Below are positions 25,429-37,127 of a stretch of 64,000 nt of DNA, in pieces (position 1 is the first letter of the stretch; each line of letters opens with the position of its first letter). Source of the stretch: Omphalotus guepiniiformis (lineage: Eukaryota > Basidiomycota > Agaricomycetes > Agaricales > Omphalotaceae); the NCBI GenBank assembly GCA_028554645.1, contig JAQOOI010000018.1, positions 930,001 through 994,000 of the forward strand. The letters are read 5' to 3'. Under the pieces are notes generated by a model. That model had not been told where the DNA came from. It saw only the letters and a list, made by a program, of their open reading frames with translations, and did not search any database. The translations under genes were made by a program, and so were the position numbers.

Positions 25429-26079
25429 ATGTTACCTTCTCGACTCTACCGAAACTTAGGAATTCCACCACCTCTACGCAGTCTAATAACACCCCACTCA
25501 TCTCTTCCACCAACTCTCAAAGTCCAACTACGTTTCAGACTCGGTGTAGTCTCAACTCCGAGCTCTCGTCTTACACCCTTAGCACCAAGGTTTCATTCGA
25601 CCTCCACCACTACAGCTACAACATCCCCATCCCCTAGCTCCAATCATGACACCAAAACGACATCCTCTGAAGCTAGCACTTCATCGACGCCAACCATTAC
25701 ATCTCAAGATCTTCCAGAGAAAATGGAACCCAGACTGTCGATGACTTTCACCTGCACTGTAACTGACTGCAATACTCGGTCAACACATCAATTCTCTAAA
25801 CGCTCTTATGAGCGAGGGATTGTCCTCATCCAATGCCCTGGGTGTGAAAATAGGTAAGCACCACTTCAGCTTCAACTCTTCTGCGCTTCTGGTAACCCCA
25901 ACATACCAACCAACCAACCCTTGACTCGCAGGCACCTTATTGCAGACCATCTGGGTTGGTTTAAAGAAAGTACAGAAGACGGTAAACTGCGAACCGTGGA
26001 AGACCTCTTACGTGCACGAGGAGAGACTGTCAGGAGAGGTAAAATAGACGCAGGAGGTGTAGTGGAATACGTCGAGTAG
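25429..26079 (+). CDS. ZIM17: Zim17/Hep1-type DNL zinc finger, mitochondrial Hsp70 chaperone
   Basis: Keeps mitochondrial Hsp70 (Ssc1) soluble and active in the matrix. Exon 1 is 25429..25853, intron 25854..25931, exon 2 25932..26079. The N-terminal ~60 residues are rich in Arg, Leu and Ser with no acidic residue (MLPSRLYRNLGIPPPLRSL, LAPRFHSTSTT), a clear presequence. A Ser/Thr linker leads to the DNL domain: SMTFTCTVTDCNTRSTHQFS, YERGIVLIQCPGC, then HLIADHLGWF across the splice site. The first metal pair is C-x4-C rather than C-x2-C; the second is CPGC. Confidence 0.93.
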
Positions 26080-26220
26080 TAACCACTCTTATTATAATAT
26101 GAGAGAGATAGGCTCTTATTATGACATCTAGATGTGAGTACATTCACTAATCATACACCAAACTCGAGAGGTCATTGACTTTTTATCAGTAATCAGTAAT
26201 AACTATATAATCCCAGGATT

Positions 26221-26989
26221 CTACGTGGATGCAGCAGCAGCCTCTGCCGCCACTCCTTCTACCTTTGGAATGACATCGTTGTTCTCGAGCAAAGTTTCGA
26301 GTTCACCTTTTTGATGCACTACAATAGAATAGAAAAAAAAAAGTACATTATTCACATTTGTATACTCTTAACACAAAAGTAATTCACCACTCACGATCTA
26401 AAAGAATATCACATCCACCAACAAACTCCCCATTAACATAAAGTTGAGGTATTGTCGGCCAATCCCTATAAACCATACCCGAAAAAAAAAGCATCAGTCA
26501 GCCACCAAATTCCCAGAATCCTATACACTCCAACCGCCCCCGCAAAAGGGTACACGCGGGTACAGCAAAACGCAAAACGCAAAACGCAAAACACAAGGAA
26601 GAAAGAACAACTAACGAAAACTCCTTTATCCCACTCCTCAACTCAGGATCCACAAGAACATTGAACGTCTTCATCTTCTCCGGTGGTACACCATGTAAAT
26701 CCAAAATTTGAATAACCGCTCTCGAGAACCCACATTCCGGGAATTGTGGTGTGCCTTTCATAAACAATACAACAGGACTTGATGAAATAGCACTTTGAAT
26801 TTGTGCTCGTGCTTCTTGGGAAAGAAAACGACGAGCAGCGATGAGTCGACTGGAAGTAAGTGCTGCTGCTGCAGTCGGTCGGAGAATAGTAAGCTGTGGT
26901 AGAAATGGGGGTTAAGTAGATAGTATATGGAATGCAAGGATTGTATGTCAAAGACGACTCACTGAGGAATGTAAGGACGTTCTGAACAT
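26221..26989 (-). CDS. GRX5: Monothiol glutaredoxin Grx5, mitochondrial
   Basis: Matrix glutaredoxin that carries and transfers Fe-S clusters. Start 26989 gives MFRTSLHSS joined to [19 protein letters not shown] and ARRFLSQEA, a mitochondrial presequence. The domain follows: [20 protein letters not shown] with the CGFS active site, [37 protein letters not shown] and a C-terminal helix [10 protein letters not shown] ending in Ala-rich AAEAAAAST. Three introns at least. The stop (26221) is 141 bp from the convergent ZIM17 stop. Confidence 0.95.
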
Positions 26990-27198
26990 CGTGGAAGCTT
27001 GAGAGCAAGTGAGAGTCTAAGGTCGGAATTGCGCCACGGCGTACAGTAAAGGCGGTCACATGACTCCGAACTGACCAATTAGATCTCGTCAATTTTTGTC
27101 GCGTTCAGAAAAGAGTTTCTTCAACCTCTTCATAGGTGGAAGTATATGCTACAATCCTCGAAATAACAATTTATGCACAACAGACATTACAATTACAT

Positions 27199-28247
27199 CT
27201 ACAGCAACGCAGGAACCCTTGCACCACCTGTCATCTTGACCGTCTCCCCATTGACGTATGCACACTCCAATATCCACCTCACCGTCGAAGCAAACTCTTC
27301 GGGTGCTCCATACCTCTTCGGAAACAACATCGCATGTTTCTCCAATCCTTCAGTCACCTTATCAGAAAAGCGCGCTTCAATTTATTGTTGTCAGTGACAG
27401 CATTTTCCCTAGGGTCCCATCCCAAGTCTCGAGCGCTTACCTGTCATTGGCGTCTTGAACGGTCCCGGAGCAATCGTTACTACCCTGATCCCATACCGAG
27501 CCAAATCGCGAGCCATGGGTAACGTCATAGACCTAATAGCACCTTTCGTAGCCGCGTATGCGGTTTGCCCGTACAGACCTTCGTACTGATCGCGAGGACA
27601 CCGGGTCAGCCGAGGATGTGCGGGCTAAATGAAACATGGCAACTGACAGCTACCGTGCTCGATATCATGATCACTACACCCCGTTCTCCATCAGCACCCT
27701 CTCTTGGTACACAAGCGAGATGTTTTGTTGCTAGACGTGTAAGGTGGAATGTTCCCGTCAGGTTCACCGCTAGGATGTGGTCCCAGACGCGTGCGGAATG
27801 CGGTTCTCCCTTTTGATTCAGGAGCTAAATGAACAAACGACATTTCAACACGGGGTAAACTTTCGAGGGAAGGAGGAGGGAATACATACCGACGCGGCTA
27901 GCGCAATGCCAGCAGTGTTGATAACGCCTCCTAGTGCTGCGCCGGTATTCTTGGTCCACGCTATCGCTCGTTCTACAGCATTTTCTATTTGTGCCAACTT
28001 CGTGATGTCCATCTCAATGTACATCAAACGCGACAGAGCATCCGCAGCGATGTCATCAAGTTCGGGTGGAGTAGCTCTATCTAGAATGGCGACGTATGCA
28101 TTGGCTTGTAATAAGTCTCTTACAGCAGCGAGACCCAACCCCGATGAGCTGTAAAAGAAAACTAGAGCTTAGCACTCCTTCCTACGAAAGCGTATCATGG
28201 GACGCTTACCCTCCCGACACAATGAATGTACGGCTTGAGATCTTCAT
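27199..28247 (-). CDS. Short-chain dehydrogenase, HSD10-like, copy 1
   Basis: NAD(P)-dependent dehydrogenase of the classical SDR family, closest in pattern to 3-hydroxyacyl-CoA dehydrogenase type 2 (HSD17B10). Start 28247: [13 protein letters not shown] joined to [13 protein letters not shown], the nucleotide-binding Gly motif. Also seen are [38 protein letters not shown], and the catalytic YAATK within [20 protein letters not shown]. The tail is [15 protein letters not shown], ending ARVPALL at 27199. Four to five introns. No targeting peptide. It has a tandem paralogue immediately upstream on the same strand. Confidence 0.9.
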
Positions 28248-28732
28248 GAATGAGATATGTCTTGAGATAGGAATATATCTGCTCCCTCGAGAGCACTAAT
28301 CAAGTTGAGAAATCGCAATGAGAAGAGCCCCTCTACTTGCGAGCTGCAGTTCAGAAGAGTGGATACCTGGGAGAACCCGATGAAGAACACACCTTCAAAT
28401 TCTTGTGCTATCTTGGAGACAGGTTGCGGTTAGAGGCAGCATGCCCGAAAAGGCGACCGGAACACATCGAGGGATTAAAAGGTTGATGGTGGCTGATGGT
28501 GGTCGAGAGACGTACACAACGAGGCACAGGATTCAGAACTTGCCTGCCTCCAAGAGGTCGGAGGTGTTTTTCCTCCGACGTTGAAACACTATCACGTTCC
28601 ACCGTTTCCCAGGATTTTCTTCGGATGGACGGATGGACTGCCCGAAGTCGAAATCTTTTAGCGCCCGTCATGGCCCATTTTGAAAGACTTCTCCATATTT
28701 GCGGATTCCATATTCAGTATATAGTACATGTA
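28248..28732. other. Intergenic between tandem dehydrogenases
   Basis: 485 bp with the 3' end of copy 2 and the promoter of copy 1. No extra gene was seen. Confidence 0.45.
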
Positions 28733-29689
28733 TCAAAGTTTGCCAGGCATTCTACCAGCGCCTACAATGACAAGATCAGCCATTACGACTTGTGAATGGA
28801 AGCGATTGAATGCAACTTAACGTACCACTTAATCTAACAGTTTCCCCGTTCATATATGCGCATTCCAATATCCACTTTACAGTCTCAGCGAATTCTGGAG
28901 CCTGTCCAAAGCGCTTAGGATACACAAGATCGCTTGCTAAGCTCCGGCGAGCCTTCTCAGGCAAGCGGTCAGTCATATTGCTCGCGAACATACTCGGGGC
29001 AATCGTCATGACGCGAATTGCATAGCGGCCCAGATCGCGGGCGAGAGGTAGTGTCATTGAACGGAGTGCGCCTTTGGTAGCAGAGTAGGCCGTCTGGCCT
29101 GGCTGGCCTTCAAACTGTTCTCGTCCATTCAATCAGATCATTAAGCCTAAGGACGGATAGAAAACAACTCACAGCCGCAGAACTAGAAACAAGAATAATA
29201 ACACCACGTTCGCCGTCTTCACCATCCTCCGGTTTGTTCTTAATCATGTGCTTCAGAGCTAAACGCGTGAGGTTGAATGTCCCAGTTAAATTCACATCCA
29301 AGACGAAATTCCAGAGATCGAGTGAGTGGGGCTCATTGCTCGAGTCAATGATCTTGGCGGCAGCCGCCACTCCCGCGCAATTGATAACTCCTCCGAGAGT
29401 GGCGCCCGTTTCGTTGGTCCAAGCAACTGTTCCGTCCACGGCCTTCGCAATCTCAGAAAGCTGCGTTATGTCTGTAGAGAAGAACTTGATGTTTGGCCCG
29501 GAGATGTTCGAAGGTGGAGAAGTGCGATCCACGACGGATACGTATGCTTTCGATTGAACAAGCATTTGTACGGTGGCTAGTCCGAGTCCAGAAGAACTGC
29601 AAAGACAAAGTCTATATCAAAGAGTATTCCTGGAAGAGCCTGGATACTTACCCACCTGAAACTATGAATGTGCGGTTTTCAATCTTCAT
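28733..29689 (-). CDS. Short-chain dehydrogenase, HSD10-like, copy 2
   Basis: Tandem paralogue of the gene at 27199..28247. Start 29689: [13 protein letters not shown] joined to SSGLGLATVQMLVQSK. Then NCAGVAAAAKII, DVNLTGTFNLTRLALKH, GVIILVSSSAA spliced to FEGQPGQTAYSATKGALRSM with catalytic Tyr-x3-Lys, RVMTIAPSMFASNMT and PEFAETVKWILECAYMNGET. The last exon supplies the conserved ending: VRLSG|AGRMPGKL, stop 28733. This ending resembles HSD10 (RLDGAIRM) more than copy 1 does. Likely mitochondrial fatty-acid or branched-chain oxidation; the substrate is inferred only. Confidence 0.9.
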
Positions 29690-31132
29690 CTTTCCGCAGT
29701 GGACTGTAGCCAAGTTCAAAATTGAGCTTCGAATAGTACGAGGTTTAAAGGCGTAAAGCTGAGTTACAGTAAGGGGTCTTGAGAGGTCTTGTCTGCGAAG
29801 TACCCGCGAAATTTGAACTCCGCGCCATTTCACTCTTTGCTGCCAAAGCTACCACTACGACTACTAGTACCTCCCCGCACGCTCCTCATTGTCGCATTTC
29901 GCGATGCAAACATTTTTCACAATTGGTCCGTGCACATGTCGCGCAAGTGTCCCGCATCGTATTGAGTGCCGCTCTGCTGCGCGACATTTGCTGGATTTAG
30001 TGTTGCCTTTTGGCAGGAGTTCCGCAGCATTGGCCACATAAGCTTCTTGGATGCGGTCAGCTTAGACTAACGAAACGTCAATCACGTTGACCGAATTATT
30101 GGCATCACGCAAGTCGTGAGGAATAGCGGCAATGCGATGATCAGTGGGTCTACCGTTTTATCTCAGTGCACTAATTCGATTTCCCTCTCTATTAGGTGTG
30201 GCCTCTGTTCTACACATTCAGCGCCGGTGTCGAAAGGCTACATGTAGGCAAAATTGACATCATGGAAAATAGAAATGGATGTACCAGGATGTACCTGGCG
30301 AGGCTGGATTGAGGCAATGCTTGAATCGACCACTAAACTATCAACAACTGGTGCGTACCACTGTATCATATCAACATTTGCATCTACCCTAACGCCATTG
30401 AATTTTTTCATTCATTAGCGGACTGCGACTGTTTTCTATTTCCTGACTGCTCGATACTGCTCGGACTATGAATCAGTTATGAGTACCTTGCAATCAAATA
30501 ATCAGACATTAAACATGCTATCTCAGCAATTTCAGTGCTGCAAGTTGCTATTAGCAGGAAAGCCCACTCTGAATGAGTTGCGTCTGGCCCGAGAAAGTTT
30601 ACATCAGGCGGGGCATTTCTGATTCATTATGGAAGGCTTGAAGCTTGAGCTTTCGTCCTCGGAAGGTTCACAAGTGGCAGACCGCGAATTCTTCAATCTC
30701 CTTGCAGATAACGATGCATGAATGTTGTGATAGTCTACCTCAGCCTGTACAATAGGACATTCTGTTTCTTCACAAACCGCGACGGTCGCATATGACATAG
30801 TTTACATAATCAATCGAATTTTTTGTGAATTCCTCCATGGTCGTCGACTTCGTCGTCTTCTACGCGCTCGCTCGATACCGCGTCCCCAGTTTCCTTTGCC
30901 TGAGTGAGGCCGCTCTTCGCCTCCTCGTTCTACACCAGCTCTAACAGGACGAGGAGTCGTGATATTGGAATGAGGAGAAAGATCTAGGAGAAGAAGATGA
31001 GGGAGGGCTAGCCGTCCGGAACCACGGATATATGAGAAGACAACTGACCTCGTTTTGTTCATGACTCAGCCCAGATGCATATAAACACTCTATCATTCTC
31101 TATACCTTCAGTTTCATCGATATTTGTCTGCA
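29690..31132. other. Intergenic, promoter of first F-box array gene
   Basis: 1.4 kb without a recognised gene. The rightmost ~120 bp (31011..31132) recurs almost unchanged at 33565..33697, ahead of the second F-box copy. An Arg-rich minus frame near 30802..31062 matched nothing known to me. Confidence 0.5.
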
Positions 31133-32647
31133 ATGAGTATACCTCACACTGCTGACTTGAATTTGATGGGAGAATTGGTAACTCTTCCGTAGTTTTCAGT
31201 CCATAACGCGCTGTACTCACGAATACACGTTTTACAGTCAAACACTGGGAGTGATAGCTATAACAGCGCTCTGCCAAACAATCAAGAAGACAATTCGAAT
31301 AGTACCACTGATACTATCGACGATCTTCCTCCTGAAGTTCTGGCCAAAATCTTCATCGACAGTCTGCCCTTGGTGCATCTACCACTGGCACCCGATGAGA
31401 AACATACTCCATTACTCTTATGCAATGTATCCAGCTTTTGGAGACATACAGCAATATCTACTCCGGCTCTCTGGAATAAAATCAAAATCGACGTCCCGAC
31501 GTTGAAAAAGGGTCAGAAATGGGAAGGAATAGCATGGATCTCGACATGGCTCGAGAGGTCTGGAGCAGCACCACTTTCAATCAGCTTAAACTTGGATGCC
31601 GCACCTAGTCAAATGCCAAAGCTATTGAAACTGCTCGTACCACATATCAATCGATGGAGCTTCCTCTCTTTCAGCTGCACAAGCACCGTGTCAGCAGGCC
31701 AGTCTTACCCCGCCATTCCTCCAGACGGTGCATGTCTGCTAGAGTGCATTGATATTTCTATTGGCCCGCTCTCAAATCCAGGAAATAGAAAATTATGGGA
31801 CTGGTTGTGCACATTCATTGGACATTCCTCTCAGCTCCGTACTATCACGTCTTGTCACATCCCCTCACACCTCAACTGGTCTCAGATTCGAAACATTAAT
31901 TTCTTCCACAAGACAGGCCTTAATTTGTCGCGAACGCGTGATGTTCTTGAACGAGCGTCCTCGTTGGAGAGCGCGAACCTATTCATTTCTCAGGAAACGT
32001 TATCCAATCCAATGCTTTTGCCACTTCGTCACGATCTTCGTCGATTACGCCTGGTCTGCTACTTCCCTCTCGGTCCATTACTTGACTGCTTAATTCTTCC
32101 TGCGCTACGAGAGCTGATCATCAAGCATGACGAGGATTCTGTAACGTGGCTGCCAGCTGCTTACAGTCCGCTCTCCCAACACATTCAATCTCTCTTGACG
32201 AGGTCTTCGTGCTCGATCGTATACCTTTCGCTTTCAGTAACCATGATGACAGAAGACGAACTTATTAGTTGCCTGGATCACCCAAGCATTAATAACAGCC
32301 TCGTTGAGCTGTCTGTGTATAATTTCGGCGTTCTGAAGGGAGACGCGTTTTTTGATCATCTGACTGTGCGCGAAAGCGCCCCGCAAATCCTCCCAAAGCT
32401 AGAAAAATTAAAGATGAAGACTCTAATGCACGCCAGGGACGGGGTTATATCACAGATGGCCATGTCCCGGTGTGTTGGTCAAATACAAACCCTTCCAGAC
32501 GGACCTACTCAAGCTCAGGTTTGCCAGCTCAAACGACTCACTATCGGATACGTGGATCTACCGAAAATCGAGCGTCCAAAGGACTTTGCGCAGTTGAATG
32601 CTTTAGCAGCCTCAGGATTGTCTGTGTCCTTTGAGCCCCTGTATTAG
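31133..32647 (+). CDS. F-box protein, array copy 1
   Basis: First of four paralogous F-box genes in tandem. Exon 1 (31133..31177) encodes MSIPHTADLNLMGEL. Intron 31178..31237 joins to SNTGSDSYNSALPNN, and exon 2 runs to 32647. The F-box is TIDDLPPEVLAKIFIDSLPL, LLLCNVSSFWRHTA and STPALWNKI. The C-terminal part has Leu-rich repeats of the family (LLDCLILPALRELIIKHDE, CSIVYLSLSVTMMTEDELIS, ILPKLEKLKMKTLMHARDG) and a conserved end, RPKDFAQLNALAASGLSVSF. About 485 residues. Putative SCF adaptor with unknown target. Confidence 0.85.
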
Positions 32648-32763
32648 TTTGGAATTTCATGCAAGTGCGTATCACAGCTTCGTCTTCGTTCAAGCCTATG
32701 CTGACTTCCGATTCATTCTTAGTAGATTGTTCTCATCTGCTTCGAATTCCCTGACTAGAGTCG

Positions 32764-33209
32764 ATGCTTTTGGACAAAGCTTTTAATCCGCGCTCGAATC
32801 TGGGAATAAAAAGATTATGGGAGTGGCTTTGCACAACCATTGAACTCTCTCCTCGTGTATTTTCCATGTCTATTGTCTTCGTATGGCATCAGCTGTGCCG
32901 CAATCATTTCTGCCCTAATCCGTCGCACCACAATATACCTGAAGACTTGGAGACGCACAACCATTGATCTCTCTCTTTGGCTCTATATTTACCATGTCTA
33001 CTCGTCTTCCTATGGCATCAACTGTGCCACAATCATATCTGCCCTAATCCCCACAATATACCGGAAGACTTAAAGACGCACAACCATTGATCTCTCTCCT
33101 CGGCTCTATATTTACCATGTCTACTTGTCTTCCTATGGCATCAGCTGTGCCGCAATCATATCTGCCCTAATCCGGCGCACCACAATATACTTGAAGACTT
33201 GGAGATGCA
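32764..33209 (+). pseudogene. F-box gene remnant with three tandem ~124 bp repeats
   Basis: A fragment reading NPRSNLGIKRLWEWLCTTIE matches the mid-part of the array genes (SNPGNRKLWDWLCTFIG). It is followed by three head-to-tail units starting at 32831, 32955 and 33078. Each begins GCACAACCATTGA and ends near GAAGACTTGGAGA. Units 2 and 3 are nearly identical, and unit 2 lacks a few bases near CCCC/CGGCGCACC. The units are no longer a continuous gene. They look like a local amplification of a decayed F-box segment. Confidence 0.7.
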
Positions 33210-33259
33210 ATCTTCTTATCAGGAAATGTTTAGCTCTTCTACCACCCTCTGTCAGCTAC

Positions 33260-33562
33260 GTAGGAACGATATAATCACGCCACCTAATACTTAATCCATC
33301 GTTGCATTCAAATCTTGAACTTTAATGCGATTCAAACTTATCGATGACGGTCATGATCAGCAGGTCTAAATGGAAAACAGAAGCTTTATGTTAAAGTCTT
33401 GTGTTGGTCGCATATCAACACTCTGTTGATAACCAACTCACCTCCAACCGTCAATTTAATTGTGATCAGGATAGCGCACCAGCTAATCTGCTGAACAAAA
33501 TCAATCCATCATGCGCCGCACTTATGCATACACGTTTCACAGTCAAATACTGGGATTAATAG
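33260..33562. repeat. Duplicate of the upstream region of F-box copy 3
   Basis: This block, beginning GTAGGAACGATATAATCACG, recurs at 35431..35755 with small indels. It includes the 3' splice region CGTTTCACAGTCA and the first coding bases (TACTGGGATTAATAG) of copy 3. It then breaks off and switches to sequence typical of the copy 1 promoter, so it is an orphan promoter plus gene start. Confidence 0.75.
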
Positions 33563-33564
33563 GC

Positions 33565-33697
33565 AGCCGACCGGAACCACGGATATCATTTGAGAAGACA
33601 ACTGACCTCGTTTTGTTCACGACTCAGCCCAGATGCATATAAACGCTCCATCATCCTCCATACCTTCAGTTTCATCGATATTTGATATTTGTCTACA
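33565..33697. repeat. Duplicate of the upstream region of F-box copy 1
   Basis: It matches 31011..31132 (CCGGAACCACGGATAT, GACAACTGACCTCGTTTTGT and on to the start ATG), with a 6 bp TGATAT insertion near 33684. It serves as the putative promoter of copy 2. Confidence 0.75.
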
Positions 33698-35243
33698 ATG
33701 AGTATACCTCACACTGCTGACTTGAATTTGATGGGAGAATTGGTAACTCTTTCGTAGTTTTCAGTCCATAACGCGCCGTACTCACGAATACACGTTTTAC
33801 AGTCAAACACTGGGAGTGATAGCCATAACAGCGCTCTGCCAAACAATCAAGAAGACGATCCGAACACCACTACGATCAACGATCTTCCAATTGAGCTTCT
33901 AGCCAAAATCTTTATCGATTGTCTGTCCTCAGTGCCTCCGAAGACTCTACCACCTCAGGCTCTACCACCCAATAAGAAAGACGCGCCATTACTCTTGTGC
34001 AATGTATGCAGTTCCTGGAGATATACAGCAATATCTACTCCGGGTCTCTGGAGTACGATCATAAAACCACCCAAGGTTGAAGTTGAAGTTCAAGGGTGAG
34101 ATATGGAAAGGATTAGCGTGGATCTCGACATGGCTCGAGAGCTCGGGAACATCACCTCTGTCGATCTGCCTAGTTTTGAATGACGCGCCTCGTCAAATGC
34201 GAAAGCTAATGCAATTGCTCGTACCGCATATCGATCGATGGAGCTTTCTCTATTTCCACTGCTCAAAAACCGTGTCGCTATACAAGTCCTACCCCGCCAT
34301 TCCTTCAGACGGTGCACGTCTGCTAGAGTGCATTGATATCTATATGGGCCCGCTCTCAAGTCCAGGGAATAGAAACTTATGGGACTGGTTTTGCACTATC
34401 ATTGATCTTTCCCCTCGACTTCATACTATCACGTCTTGCCACATCCCTTCACACCTTAACTGGCGTCAGATGCGAAACATCACTTTCTTCCGCTGTAGAG
34501 AGCTTACTCTGTTGCGGTCCCGGGATATTCTTGAACAAGCGTCCTTGCTGGAGAGCGCGATCCTGTACGTTTCTGAATCTCAGGCCAATTCAACGTTTCT
34601 GCCACTTCGCCACGATCTTCGTTGGTTACACCTTGCCGGCCACCCCCCTCCTGGCCCATTCCTTGGCTGCCTAACTCTTCCCTCACTTCGAGAGCTGACT
34701 ATCAACCATGACGAGATGATCAGTGAGCTACTGGATCCACTGCCAGTGGCTGCTTACAATCCGCTCTCCGAACAAATTCAGTCTCTCTTGACGAGATCTT
34801 CGTGCTCTATTGTAAAGTTTTCGCTTTCATCAACCACAATGACAGAATCTGAACTTATCGAGTGCCTGAATCACCCAAGTATCAATGACAGCCTCGTTAC
34901 GCTGTCTGTCTCTGAAATGGCCCATTTTCACGGAGACGCGTTCTTTGATTATCTGACTGTACGCGAAAGCGCCCCTCAGATCCTCCCAAAGCTAGAAAAG
35001 TTGAAGACGAGAACTTTAATGCGCGCCAGGGACGGGGTTATATCACAGATGGTCATGTCCCGATGTATTGGTCAAATGCATACCGGGCCAGACGGACCTA
35101 CTCAAGCCTATGCTTGCCAGCTCAAACAACTCACTGTCGGATTCACGGAAACACCGGAAATAGATCGTCCAAAGGACTTTGCGCAGTTGAATGCTTTAGC
35201 AGCCTCAGGATTGTCTGTGTCCTTCGAGCTACTAGTACTGTAA
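33698..35243 (+). pseudogene. F-box gene, array copy 2, frameshifted
   Basis: Exon 1 (33698..33742) and the intron 33743..33802 match copy 1, and the F-box itself is intact (NDLPIELLAKIFIDCLSSVP). Near 34061 the sequence ATCATAAAACCACCC is 2 nt shorter than the ATCATGATTAACCACCC of copy 3. A 6 nt GTTGAA duplication also lies nearby. The shift leads to a TGA at 34097..34099. The remaining Leu-rich part is open in another frame from 34077 to 35243 and nearly identical to copy 3. Either the gene is dead or the two halves are separate products. Body and 3' part resemble copy 3, while the 5' end resembles copy 1. Confidence 0.8.
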
Positions 35244-35673
35244 TTACATGTTCGCAGCCCGCTCACCTCACTCGTTCCTTCTTCCCTATGGGTCCGCCCG
35301 AGCTGAGTACATATGTCTCTTCCATGCTACGTTCCATACTCATTCTATACGGTTACATACAGTATTTTGTACTTACTTGAGTAGCTTGAAAGCGCGGCGC
35401 TACCCTGAAGTGCCTTTGCACCGATACGTGGTAGGAACGATATAATCACGCCACCTAATCCTTAATCCATCGTTGCATCCAAATCTTGAACTTTTATGCT
35501 ATTCAAGCTTATCGATGACGGTCAGCAGGTCTAAATGGAAAAGAGAAGCTTTATGTTAAAGTCTTGTGTTGGTCAGCCCCGATGCATATCAACACTCTGT
35601 CGATATCCAACTCACCTTCAACCGTCAATTTGGTTGTGATCAGGATAGCGCACCAGCTAATCTGCTGAACGAA
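35244..35673. other. Upstream region of F-box copy 3
   Basis: It contains the source or partner (35431 onward) of the repeat at 33260..33562. No other feature seen. Confidence 0.5.
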
Positions 35674-37127
35674 ATGGTAGCTAGTTTCTTTCAAACCATC
35701 ATGTGACGCCGCACTTATGCATACGCGTTTCACAGTCAGATACTGGGATTAATAGTCATAACAATGCTCTACCAAACAATCGAGAAGACAATCCGAATAC
35801 CACTACAATCAATGATCTTCCAATTGAGCTTCTAGCCGAAATCTTTATCGATTGTCTGTCCTCATTGCCTCAGGCTCTACCCCCCAAGGAAGACGCGCCA
35901 TTACTCTTGTGCAATGTATGCAGTTCCTGGAGATATACAGCAATATCTACTCCGGGTCTCTGGAGTACGATCATGATTAACCACCCAAGGTTGAAGTTCA
36001 AGGGTGAGATATGGAAAGGATTAGCGTGGATCTCGACATGGCTCGAGAGGTCGGGAACATCACCTCTGTCGATCTGCCTAGCTTTGAATGACGCGCCTCG
36101 TCAAACGCGAAAGCTGATGAAGTTGCTCGTACCGCATATCGATCGATGGAGCTTTCTCTATTTCCACTGCTCAAACACCATGTCGCTGCACAAGTCTTAC
36201 CCCGCCATTCCTTCAGGCGGTGCACGTCTGCTAGAGTGCATTGATATTTCTATTGGCCCGCTCTCAATTCCAGGAAATAGAAAGTTTTGGGACTGGTTTT
36301 GCACCATCATTGATCTTTCCCCTCGACTTCATACTATCACGTCTTGCCACATCCCTTCACGCCTTAAGTGGCGTCAGATGCGAAACATCACTTTCTTCGG
36401 CTGTAAAGAGCTTACTCTGTCGCGGTCCCGGGATATTCTTGAACAAGCGTCCTTGCTGGAGAGCGCGATCCTGTTCGCTTATGAATCTCAGTTTCTGCCA
36501 CTTCGCCACGATCTTCGTCGGTTACGCCTTGGCGGCCACTCCCCTCCTGGCCCATTGCTTGGCTGCCTAACTCTTCCCTCACTTCGAGAGCTGACTATCT
36601 ACCATGACGAGATGATCAGTGAGCTACTGGATCCACTGCCAGTGGCTCCGCTCTCCGAACAAATTCAGTCTCTCTTGACGAGATCTTCGTGCTCTATTGT
36701 AAAGTTTTCGCTTTCATCAACCACAATGACAGAATCTGAACTTATCGAGTGCCTGAATCACCCAAGTATCAATGACAGCCTCGTTACGCTGTCTGTCTCT
36801 GCATTGGCCCATTTTCACGGAGACGCGTTCTTTGATTATCTGACTGTACGCGAAAGCGCCCCTCAGATCCTCCCAAAGCTAGAAAAGTTAAAGACGAGGA
36901 CTCTAATGCACGCAGGGGACGGGGTTATATCACAGATGGCCATGTCCCGATGTATTGGTCAAATGCATACCGGGCCAGACGGACCTACTCAAGCCTATGC
37001 TTGCCAGCTCAAACAACTCACTGTCGGATTCACGGAAACACCGGAAATAGATCGTCCGAAGGACTTTGCGCAGTTGAATGCTTTAGCAGCCTCAGGATTG
37101 TCTGTGTCCTTTGAGCTCCTGTATTAG
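35674..37127 (+). CDS. F-box protein, array copy 3
   Basis: Intact paralogue of copy 2. The coding frame is open from about 35703 through NDLPIELLAEIFIDCLSSLP, LLLCNVCSSWRYTA, STPGLWSTI to the same C-terminus (RPKDFAQLNALAASGL). No ATG opens this frame before the F-box. The best start is a one-codon exon, ATG at 35674..35676 followed by GTAGCT, joined at 35736 after TTTCACAG to SDTGINSHNNALPNN; this is inferred. Compared with copy 2 it has two in-frame deletions (loss of ANST before FLPLRHD, and of AYN before PLSEQ). Confidence 0.8.

Noticed and set aside
30802..31062. Arg-rich minus frame ending near RRRRRSRRPW
   Set aside because: It overlaps the F-box copy 1 promoter that is duplicated elsewhere. 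It has no family resemblance and no clear promoter of its own.
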